64,000 bases of DNA from Shewanella corallii (GTDB taxonomy: Bacteria > Pseudomonadota > Gammaproteobacteria > Enterobacterales > Shewanellaceae): NCBI RefSeq assembly GCF_023349125.1, contig NZ_JAKIKT010000011.1, forward strand, positions 41,220-105,219, in the 5' to 3' direction. The translations under genes and the position numbers were made by a program. Below, piece after piece: positions 26,407-33,040 of this stretch (position 1 is its first letter; every line of letters begins with the position of its first letter). The notes beneath the pieces were generated by a model that saw only the letters and a list, made by a program, of their open reading frames with translations, made no database searches and was not told where the DNA came from.

Positions 26407-27063
26407 TTAACTGGCGGTCGCTATTTCACGCTCAAGCCGATAAGCAGCCAGATCTTCAATGGATAGTACCGCGTAACCATGTGTCTGACCAAACTGAATA
26501 ATTTCCGCCAGCCTGGCCATGGTGCCATCCTCATTGGTCAGCTCGCACAGCACGCCGGCTGGCTTTAGTCCAGCCAGGCGCATCAGATCAACTGTGCCTT
26601 CGGTATGACCGCGACGTCCCAGCACACCTCGTGGATCTGCCCGCAGCGGGAAGACATGACCGGGTCGAGCCAGATCTGCTGGTTTGGCATCATCTGCGAT
26701 AGCAGCTTGAATAGTGGTGACCCTGTCGGCCGCACTCACCCCTGTGGTGACGCCATGGCTGGCCTCAATGGTCACGGTAAAGGCGGTGCCATACTGACTG
26801 GTGTTGCTGTTGACCATGGGGGGCAGGTCCAGCTGTTTTAACCTGTCATCTGTCATGCACAGACAGACTATGCCACTGCATTCGCGGATCAACTGCGCCA
26901 TTTGCGGCACGGTTAACAGCTCTGCACTGAAGATGAGATCACCTTCGTTTTCCCGGTTTTCATCGTCGACCAATAACACGCCTTTGCCTTGTTTAAGGGC
27001 ATCGAGTGCAAGTTCGACTCTTTGATTGGCATCGCCAAATTGGTTTAGTAAGGACTGATCCAT
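26407..27063 (-). CDS. ribB: 3,4-dihydroxy-2-butanone-4-phosphate synthase RibB
   Basis: 218 residues from ATG 27063 (TTGAGGAAAC upstream); the frame extends to 27153 but lacks family similarity there. It converts ribulose 5-phosphate to the four-carbon riboflavin precursor. Motifs are VLLVDDENRENEGD near residue 28, the CLCMT loop, SHGVTTGVSAADR and RRGHTEGTVDL. It is the single-domain form, without fused GTP cyclohydrolase II. It is preceded by an FMN riboswitch, so excess FMN should shut it down. Confidence 0.97.
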   Translation of the reverse strand: MDQSLLNQFGDANQRVELALDALKQGKGVLLVDDENRENEGDLIFSAELLTVPQMAQLIRECSGIVCLCMTDDRLKQLDLPPMVNSNTSQYGTAFTVTIEASHGVTTGVSAADRVTTIQAAIADDAKPADLARPGHVFPLRADPRGVLGRRGHTEGTVDLMRLAGLKPAGVLCELTNEDGTMARLAEIIQFGQTHGYAVLSIEDLAAYRLEREIATAS

Positions 27064-27200
27064 AATAAGTTTCCTCAATAATTGGAAGTTAGGATCAGGG
27101 CACAGGAAAGCTGCGGCCTGAAACGCTGGCCACAGGTACAGACAGACGCTCAACAGATACCCACAGGGGATACCCGCGGTTACGGCGCGTCTTTACTGAC

Positions 27201-27392
27201 ATTCTCTTCCATCCGGACTCAGTGCGTCGATTGCTCGGCGCTCATTACCGTCGGCTCCGGAGTTTCACCGGATCTGCTTGTCCCTGTCATACCGCTCGGC
27301 TGACAGGCGCTCGCGGGCTGATTTCAAACACTTAATCCCATAGAATAAGCAATGAAAATTACCGCCGGTGGGGAGTTTCACCCCGCCCTGAG
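27201..27392 (-). ncRNA. FMN riboswitch (RFN element) of ribB
   Basis: On the minus strand the leader contains the RFN blocks in order: CAGGGCGGGGTGAAA, CCCACCGGCGGT, AGCCCGCGAGC, CCGGTGAAACTCCGGAGCC, GACGGTAATG, GTCCGGATGGAAGAGAAT. These are hallmark conserved segments of the FMN aptamer, and the complementary helices can be seen by eye. The element ends about 140 bases before the ribB start; the expression platform lies between. A covariance search would be confirmatory. Confidence 0.96.
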
Positions 27393-27434
27393 AACAAACC
27401 AACCGGGTTTCGATACCCGATCAGCGGGTACATA

Positions 27435-27725
27435 GTGCGAGTTTCTGAGCAACAAGGCAAGCCGGAGAAGGGCGAAAAAAACTGGTATTTGTACATGGTG
27501 CGATGCGCCGGCGGCCAGTTGTATACCGGGGTTACCATCGACGTGGACAGACGCTTTGCCGAGCATTGTGCCAATGGCAAGAAGACTGCTCGTTTCCTAC
27601 GGGGTAAAGGGCCTTTAACTCTGGTGTATCGTGAGCTGGTGGGGGATAAAGGTGATGCCCTCAGGCGGGAGGTTGCAGTAAAAAAACTCAGCCGCAATCA
27701 GAAATTGGCACTGATTGGCGACTGA
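27435..27725 (+). CDS. GIY-YIG nuclease superfamily protein (YhbQ-like)
   Basis: 96 residues from GTG 27435; no better start precedes the conserved WYLYMVRC. The motif WYLYMVRCAGGQLYTGVTIDVDRRFAEH matches the YhbQ group of the GIY-YIG nuclease fold (GIY is LYM here, YIG is YTG). RFLRGKGPLTLVYRE follows. The start codon lies about 40 bases from the 5' end of the divergent FMN riboswitch, so the two promoters must overlap. The weak ribosome site leaves the exact start unsure. Confidence 0.88.
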   Translation: MRVSEQQGKPEKGEKNWYLYMVRCAGGQLYTGVTIDVDRRFAEHCANGKKTARFLRGKGPLTLVYRELVGDKGDALRREVAVKKLSRNQKLALIGD

Positions 27726-27823
27726 GAAAGCGCTACTGTCCAGGGAGTGGTAAGCAGCGGTATTAGGGTGGACTCCGGCGACAACAAACTGCCGGAACCA
27801 CGTCGGGAACTGTTAACTCAGTA

Positions 27824-28741
27824 TTACTTCAAGGTCACTTTGCCTTCGACACCGTCGACACTCAGGCTGCCTGAGCCTTCATCGATAATGTTCAGGCCGC
27901 CTGTATTGCGCACAGTGATATCCCCTGAGCCATCGTCTATGGTCACCATGCCGGTGACATCTTTGATACGCATGCTGCCAGAGCCGTCATCTATAGTGAC
28001 ACTGCCCTGAACCTGGGTAATGGCGATATCACCTGAGCCGTCTTCGATATCCATGCTGCCATTGTGATTGCGGATACTGATGCTGCCGGAGTTATCATCC
28101 AGTTGCAGCTCACCACTGGCATTGCTGATACTGATATCACCACTGCCATCTTTGATATTCATGGGGCCCGCGGTTTCCTGCAGTGAGATGCTGCCGCTGC
28201 CATCACCTATTTTGACCGCCTTGCCGCCTAACACCCGGATATCACCTGAGCCGTCTTCGATTTCGACATTACCTGTGGCGCCTGACAGGTTGATACTGCC
28301 GCTGCCATCATTAATCTCGACGTTATTACCCCCCTGGATTTTGATATCACCTGAGCCATCCTTCACCTCCAGATTCAGAGACTTTGGCATTTCGACTGTG
28401 ACATCAATAGAAGGGCTGTCGCCCCAGTTAATCTGGATCTGGTCGTCAATTTTGGCAATCAGTCGGGCGGTATCGCCACGGCGCCCCAGTATCAGCTCAT
28501 ATTTCATGTCCGCATCACCATAGATGTCGGCTTTAACCCGGATGCTATCCAGGCCTTCTACACCTTTGATGACCAGATGACCTGCACCTGTTTCTGCATC
28601 CAGAGCAGTAATACCGGATGCACTCAGGTTAAGGTTACGGCTTTCCAGAAATTCGGCGTTGTGACTGCCGGCGTTGACGTTGATAACACAGCCGCTGAGT
28701 CCAATAGCGATAGCAGAGGCGATAAGAGCTTGGCGAAACAT
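27824..28741 (-). CDS. Lipoprotein with alternating DGSG solenoid repeats (DUF4097-like)
   Basis: 305 residues from ATG 28741. The lipobox LSGC with Cys near residue 18 predicts an outer-membrane or periplasmic lipoprotein. After a 100-residue head (LNLSASGITALDAETGAG...) come ten units of about 18 residues. Each contains an (N/D)GSG turn, and the residue after DGSG alternates strictly between D and S (DGSGDI, DGSGSI). Unit five has DNSGS and unit ten DEGSGS. This pattern predicts a right-handed beta-helix or similar solenoid. DUF4097-type proteins share such repeats. Ligand unknown. Confidence 0.88.
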   Translation of the reverse strand: MFRQALIASAIAIGLSGCVINVNAGSHNAEFLESRNLNLSASGITALDAETGAGHLVIKGVEGLDSIRVKADIYGDADMKYELILGRRGDTARLIAKIDDQIQINWGDSPSIDVTVEMPKSLNLEVKDGSGDIKIQGGNNVEINDGSGSINLSGATGNVEIEDGSGDIRVLGGKAVKIGDGSGSISLQETAGPMNIKDGSGDISISNASGELQLDDNSGSISIRNHNGSMDIEDGSGDIAITQVQGSVTIDDGSGSMRIKDVTGMVTIDDGSGDITVRNTGGLNIIDEGSGSLSVDGVEGKVTLK

Positions 28742-29043
28742 AGTGATAATCCTTCTGTTGTACAGCCGACTGATTCGATATCTCCCTGAACCAATCTGTG
28801 GGTAGCGCGCCCACAAGAGCTGATTTGTCTGTTGTTGTTTTGGCTACAGCAGATAGCAGCTAACGTGCCAAAGTTATAACCGATTGATTTTGTTTGTTAT
28901 ATTTTGACTGGTGGTGTTTGGCGTCGACGTGAGTTGGTATTTGTCACTAATTTCCAGCAGGATAGCCAACATCGAGTGAGTAAATTCACCACCTTGATTT
29001 TCGCTCTGGCTTGATTGTCAGAGTCAGTAATGGAGTAAGTACC

Positions 29044-29820
29044 ATGGAAGAGTATCTGGAGATTAATCGTAAAGGGTGGGATGCCAGAACCCGCATCCAT
29101 CTGGACTCCAGTTTTTACGATGTACCCGGTTTTCTGGCCGGTAAATCTTCACTGAACGAGATTGAGCTGGATGCACTGGGGGACGAGGTAAAGGGTAAAA
29201 GCCTGCTGCACCTGCAGTGCCATTTTGGTCTGGATACCCTGTCCTGGGCCAGACTGGGAGCCGAGGTTACAGGGCTGGATCTCTCCACCGAAGCCGTTAA
29301 TCAGGCCAGAGAGCTGGCAAGTAAGGCCGGATTGGTGGCTGAGTTTGTCTGTGCCGACGTATATAGCGCCAGGCAGGAGCTGCAGCAGGAGTTCGATTTT
29401 GTATTCAGCTCCTATGGCGTACTGTGCTGGCTGCCGGATCTGGATAAATGGGCACCAACCATAGCGGCCAGTCTGAAGTCGGGTGGCACATTTTTACTGG
29501 CGGAGTTCCATCCCGTACAGGCTCTGCTGGAAGGCTACAGCTACTTTAATCAGCCTGAGCCGGATATGGAGCAGGAAGGAACCTATACCGAGAATGCCGG
29601 TGCTGACAGTGAACTGTTCGCGACCTGGTCTCACAGTGTGTCGGAAGTGATCAATGCGCTGTTAAAAGCGGGATTACAGCTGGTGGAGTTTAAAGAGTAT
29701 GACTTTAGCCCCTACAACTGTTTTGAAGGCCTGGTTGATGCCGGTGATGGCCGATATATGTTGCAGCACGGCGAGCAGAGCGTGCCGCTGGTTTATCGCA
29801 TCAGGGCGGTAAAACCCTGA
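29044..29820 (+). CDS. Class I SAM-dependent methyltransferase
   Basis: 258 residues from ATG 29044 (GGAGT 8 bases upstream; ATG 29011 has no ribosome site). The Rossmann core shows motif I LLHLQCHFGLDTLSWARLGAEVTGLDLS near residue 51, then EFVCADVY (motif II) and DFVFSSYGVLCWLPDL (motif III/IV). The substrate cannot be told; the C-terminal FHPVQ...YFNQPEP segment is not informative. It is followed by a bidirectional terminator. Upstream it diverges from the DGSG lipoprotein. Confidence 0.85.
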   Translation: MEEYLEINRKGWDARTRIHLDSSFYDVPGFLAGKSSLNEIELDALGDEVKGKSLLHLQCHFGLDTLSWARLGAEVTGLDLSTEAVNQARELASKAGLVAEFVCADVYSARQELQQEFDFVFSSYGVLCWLPDLDKWAPTIAASLKSGGTFLLAEFHPVQALLEGYSYFNQPEPDMEQEGTYTENAGADSELFATWSHSVSEVINALLKAGLQLVEFKEYDFSPYNCFEGLVDAGDGRYMLQHGEQSVPLVYRIRAVKP

Positions 29821-29926
29821 GTGAAAACAATACCGCAGGCTTGATTGGCTCGCAGGGGAAGGCCAAAAAGCGATTAACCATAATGCGCTCACTTAAAAGC
29901 TGATTAAAGGTTGCGACAGGTATATT

Positions 29927-29956
29927 GAAAAGGGCTGCACTGGGTGCAGCCCTTTT
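29927..29956. terminator. Bidirectional terminator between methyltransferase gene and hmp
   Basis: AAAAGGGCTGCAC and GTGCAGCCCTTTT form a 12- to 13-base-pair stem with a tiny loop and T-tract on each side; the genes converge here. Confidence 0.93.
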
Positions 29957-30034
29957 GCTATTCACAGTGCTTACAGACCTTTATGCGGACTGAAAAACTC
30001 AATTCATAGTTGATCTGTTAACCCCTACCGGAAA

Positions 30035-31225
30035 TCAGAGGCCTTTATGTGGACCAAACACTTCATAGTGTATTTGGGCATCGGCTACGCCCATGGTGGT
30101 TAGCTGAGCCTTAACATGAGCCATAAAGCCTACTGGACCACAGATGTAGAAGTCACCATTGGTCGGCAGAGTGCCATTGATAGCGTTCAGATCCATGGTA
30201 CCGGCAAAGTCATAATGGCTGCCCTGAATATCCGTCGCGCCAGGTACTCTGTACCAGGTGTAGGCGGCCAGTTTGTTATGCTGCGCCAGCTTATGGTTAA
30301 TCTCTTCACCGAAGGCGTGGGCAGCGCCATCTTCACTGGCGTGCAGCCACAGAGTCTCAGCGGTTTCACCAGTCAGACGTTGATTAAGCATGCTCATAAC
30401 AGGTGTCAGACCAACGCCACCTGAGATCAGGGTCAGTGGCTTTTCTGCTGAGGTTTTCAGGAAGAAGTCACCGGCGGGAGGGATAACAGCCAGCTCGTCA
30501 CCTACAGCAAATTTGTCGTGTAGTAACTGGGAAACCACACCCTCAGGGTCGCGCTTCACACTAATGCGGTAGCTTTTGCCGTTGGGGGCATCAGACAGTG
30601 AATACTGACGAATTTCGATATTTTCCAGGTCCGGATGTACCACCTTAAGGCTCAGGTACTGACCAGGTTCAAATCCCATGACCGGGCCGCCATCTACTGG
30701 AGTCAGTTCGAAAGAGGTGATCACTGAGGACTCCTGCTTTTTGGCTGTGATCCGGAAATTACGGGTTCCGCGCCAGCCACCGTCATGAGCCGCGGCATCA
30801 TCATAAATTTGAGATTCGCGCTGGATAAAGATATCGGCCAGCAAACCATAGGCCTTACCCCATGCATCTATGACCTCATCAGTAACCGCTTCGCCGCCCA
30901 GCTCTTTCAGGGTTTCCAGCAGGTGATGGCCGACAATATTGTACTGCTCAGCTGTAATCAAAAAGCCTGTGTGCTTTTGGGCTATCTTCTCTACAGCCGG
31001 GCCCAGTGCCGCCAGATTGTCGATATTTTTGGCATAGGCAGCCACAGCGTTGAACAGGGCGACAGGTTGATCGCCTTTACGCTGGTGGGCCAGGTTAAAG
31101 ATATCTTTTAGCTCAGGATGGTGGCTGAACATGCGCTGGTAAAAGTGCTTGGTCAGCTCCGGGCCGGCAGACTCCAGCAGAGGGATGGTGCTTTTCACAA
31201 CTGAAATTGTTTTTTGATCCAACAT
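30035..31225 (-). CDS. hmp: Flavohemoglobin (nitric oxide dioxygenase) Hmp
   Basis: 396 residues. Residues 1-140 are a globin with proximal His85 (KHTGF) and distal Tyr29 (HFYQRM). From about residue 155 there is a FAD/NAD(P)H reductase unit (IRQYSLSDAPNGKSYRISVKR, LISGGVGLTPVMSM, FYICGPVGFM). It detoxifies NO to nitrate using NADH. It is transcribed as a single gene downstream of soxR on the same strand, with its own promoter region (31226-31382). A CRP/FNR-like palindrome lies there; an NsrR site is only partly matched. Confidence 0.97.
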   Translation of the reverse strand: MLDQKTISVVKSTIPLLESAGPELTKHFYQRMFSHHPELKDIFNLAHQRKGDQPVALFNAVAAYAKNIDNLAALGPAVEKIAQKHTGFLITAEQYNIVGHHLLETLKELGGEAVTDEVIDAWGKAYGLLADIFIQRESQIYDDAAAHDGGWRGTRNFRITAKKQESSVITSFELTPVDGGPVMGFEPGQYLSLKVVHPDLENIEIRQYSLSDAPNGKSYRISVKRDPEGVVSQLLHDKFAVGDELAVIPPAGDFFLKTSAEKPLTLISGGVGLTPVMSMLNQRLTGETAETLWLHASEDGAAHAFGEEINHKLAQHNKLAAYTWYRVPGATDIQGSHYDFAGTMDLNAINGTLPTNGDFYICGPVGFMAHVKAQLTTMGVADAQIHYEVFGPHKGL

Positions 31226-31332
31226 ATTTAGCGACCTCTAAATTTAAATGTGTATTTAATTTGCATGTTTTGAGGTAAATCTATAGCTGCATTTAATATA
31301 GATCAATAAAAATAGTCTGCAGATGTGGTAGG

Positions 31333-31350
31333 AAGTGATCTATGTCACTT
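31333..31350. promoter_or_regulatory. Perfect AAGTGA-N6-TCACTT palindrome upstream of hmp
   Basis: The inverted repeat AAGTGATCTATGTCACTT has half-sites spaced as in CRP/FNR-family operators (xGTGA-N6-TCACx). It lies 108 bases upstream of the hmp start codon. Which member of the family would bind is unknown. Confidence 0.45.
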
Positions 31351-31382
31351 TTAACCTAATCAAACACTTACAAAATAAATGG

Positions 31383-31820
31383 TTATTCCTTGTCTCTGTC
31401 CAGCAGCACGGGACCGGGTCCATGTTCCGCCAGTTTGTCATCCTGGTTGTAGATGGGGCAGTTCTTCATCGACAGGCAACCGCAGCCGATACATCCACCC
31501 AGGGAATCCCGTAGCCGCTGCAGATATCGAATACGCTTATCCAACTCTTGCTGCCAACTGACTGCCAATTTATCCCAGTCATCAGAGGTTGGGGTTCGAT
31601 TGTCCGGCAGGCTGGCAAAGGCCTGCTTTATCTGCGCCAGACTAACGCCAACCTTCTGTGCCGCTTTAATGACTGAGACCCGGCGGAACACATCTTTTTG
31701 ATATCTGCGTTGATTACCGGCATTGCGCCAGCTTTTGATCAATCCCTTCTCTTCATAGAAGTGCAGGGCCGACACTTTTACCCCGCAGCGGCGGGCTACA
31801 TCTCCCACTGAAAACTCCAT
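31383..31820 (-). CDS. soxR: Redox-sensing transcriptional activator SoxR
   Basis: 145 residues from ATG 31820 (AGGAGG 5 bases upstream). N-terminal MerR-type helix-turn-helix (FSVGDVARRCGVKVSALHFYEEKGLI) and dimerisation helix. The C-terminal 2Fe-2S ligands Cys110, Cys113, Cys115 and Cys121 are in the diagnostic CX2CXCX5C pattern (CIGCGCLSMKNC). The protein activates transcription when its cluster is oxidised by redox-cycling compounds or nitric oxide. A perfect SoxR operator lies 40 bases upstream, between soxR and a divergent operon. No soxS is present, as usual outside enterics. Confidence 0.96.
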   Translation of the reverse strand: MEFSVGDVARRCGVKVSALHFYEEKGLIKSWRNAGNQRRYQKDVFRRVSVIKAAQKVGVSLAQIKQAFASLPDNRTPTSDDWDKLAVSWQQELDKRIRYLQRLRDSLGGCIGCGCLSMKNCPIYNQDDKLAEHGPGPVLLDRDKE

Positions 31821-31855
31821 TTCTGCCTCCTGATGAAAAAAATCCAAAAAAGTAC

Positions 31856-31886
31856 TTTACCTCAAGTTAACTTGAGGTTTTAGGCT
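31856..31886 (+). promoter_or_regulatory. SoxR-controlled promoter with perfect operator palindrome
   Basis: CCTCAAGTTAACTTGAGG (31860-31877) is a perfect 18-base palindrome and, as I recall it, matches the E. coli soxS SoxR site base for base. It lies between a -35-like TTTACC (31856-31861) and a -10-like TAGGCT (31881-31886). The 19-base spacer is the over-long spacing typical of MerR-family activated promoters. Rightward firing drives the operon at 31918; leftward it abuts soxR. Confidence 0.92.
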
Positions 31887-31917
31887 TGTAACCAAGTTAA
31901 CAAATGGGAGTGCGCAA

Positions 31918-31992
31918 ATGAACACTCAACCCTGGGATCGATTTTTAGCTTTGTTACAGCAACTTTTTAATCAGGTAATGGAAAACAAGTAG
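31918..31992 (+). CDS. 24-residue micro-ORF, first gene of the SoxR operon
   Basis: ATG 31918 with GGGAG 7 bases upstream opens a 24-codon frame ending TAG at 31990-31992. The peptide MNTQPWDRFLALLQQLFNQ plus five residues is amphipathic (W, F, L on one face). Its stop codon overlaps the AGGAGG site of the next gene, suggesting translational coupling. I know no homologue and cannot tell a functional peptide from a leader. Ribosome site and position right after the SoxR promoter argue that it is translated. Confidence 0.6.
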   Translation: MNTQPWDRFLALLQQLFNQVMENK

Positions 31993-32001
31993 GAGGGCAG
32001 G

Positions 32002-32421
32002 ATGATCAGACTCGAACATATCAATTTAGTGGTGGCGGATATCGACGCCATGATCAGCTTTTATGGCGCAGCTATGCCTCACTGGCATGTGCGAGGTGGT
32101 GGCGACGGCACCTGGTACGGTAAGCCCAGACGCTGGTTGCACTTTGGCGATGAGTTCAGCTATATCGCGCTGAGTGATAATGGCGAAGGAGATAACCGTA
32201 ACCTGGAAGGCCATCAACAGGGGCTGGCGCACTTTGCCTTTGTTACCAGCGACCTTAACGCCCTGAGAAAACGGATGCAGGACGCCGGATACAGTATCGC
32301 CAAAGAGGGACAACCGACCGAATTCAGGGACAATGTTTACTATGTCGACCCGGCGGGTTTTGAAGTGGAGTTTGTCAGCTACCTGAGTGATAACCCTGAG
32401 GAAAGAAACAACTATGACTGA
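32002..32421 (+). CDS. VOC family protein (glyoxalase/bleomycin-resistance fold)
   Basis: 139 residues, ATG 32002 with AGGAGG upstream. It opens LEHINLVVADIDAMISFYG. Potential metal ligands of the fold are visible: His6, His76 (LAHFAFV) and Glu124 (GFEVEFVSYL). The fold covers dioxygenases, glyoxalases and antibiotic-binding proteins; the substrate here is unknown. As a SoxR-driven gene it may act on an oxidised or electrophilic small molecule (inference). It overlaps the flavodoxin gene by 8 bases. Confidence 0.9.
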   Translation: MIRLEHINLVVADIDAMISFYGAAMPHWHVRGGGDGTWYGKPRRWLHFGDEFSYIALSDNGEGDNRNLEGHQQGLAHFAFVTSDLNALRKRMQDAGYSIAKEGQPTEFRDNVYYVDPAGFEVEFVSYLSDNPEERNNYD

Positions 32422-33040
32422 GGCAAGGGAGAGCAAGGCTGCATTAAGAATAGCCATAGTATATTTCAGCCGAACCGGGGTGACGGCGCAAATGGCTGAA
32501 GCGATCGAACAGGGGATTGAAACCTTCCCCCAGGTTGAAGTTATCAGGCATCAAATCCAGGGAAAGGAGATAGTGGAAGGGCGGTTTGCAAATTCTGCTC
32601 TGTTCGAAGCGCTGGCCGGATGTCACGCTATTATTTTCGGCTCACCCACCTATATGGGCTCAGTGGCTGCTCAGTTTAAGGCGTTCGCCGACGCCAGTTC
32701 AGATCTTTGGTGTGACCAGCTCTGGACTGACAAACTGGCCGCCGGTTTTACCTGCGGCGGTTCCCCCAACGGCGATCAAAGCTCAAGCCTGCACTATATG
32801 GTGACTCTGGCCAGCCAGCATGGCATGTTGTGGCTTGGGTTGGATGCTGCCGCTGGCTACAGGGATAAAGGTGTCAATCGCCTGGGGTGCCAACTGGGGG
32901 CCTCGGCTCATGCTCCCGAGGGAGAGCTGCATGTAGAAGACAGAAAAACCGCCCGGTATCTCGGGCGGCGGGTGGCAGAGCAGGTGCTGAGGTTTTCCCC
33001 TCAGTCGGGCTCTGATTACAGAGCTCTCAGCACAGGGTAA
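32414..33040 (+). CDS. Flavodoxin-fold NAD(P)H quinone reductase-like protein
   Basis: 208 residues from ATG 32414 (GAGGAAAG upstream). The FMN phosphate loop is YFSRTGVTAQMAEAI near residue 20, the flavin segment is FGSPTYMGSVAAQFKAF, and TCGGSPNGDQSSSLHYM follows, as in WrbA-like quinone reductases and flavodoxins. SoxR regulons often include flavodoxins that keep FeS proteins reduced or reduce quinones safely. The C-terminus overlaps the convergent peptidase gene by 25 bases. Confidence 0.9.
   Translation: MTEARESKAALRIAIVYFSRTGVTAQMAEAIEQGIETFPQVEVIRHQIQGKEIVEGRFANSALFEALAGCHAIIFGSPTYMGSVAAQFKAFADASSDLWCDQLWTDKLAAGFTCGGSPNGDQSSSLHYMVTLASQHGMLWLGLDAAAGYRDKGVNRLGCQLGASAHAPEGELHVEDRKTARYLGRRVAEQVLRFSPQSGSDYRALSTG

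Noticed and set aside
27824..28400. Tandem DNA repeats that could look like a CRISPR array
   Set aside because: The repeat unit is about 54 bases of coding sequence, imperfect, in frame and without unique spacers; it is the DGSG protein repeat.
31289..31308. NsrR operator before hmp
   Set aside because: Only one half-site (TGCATTT) matches; the second half is poor, so I do not list it.
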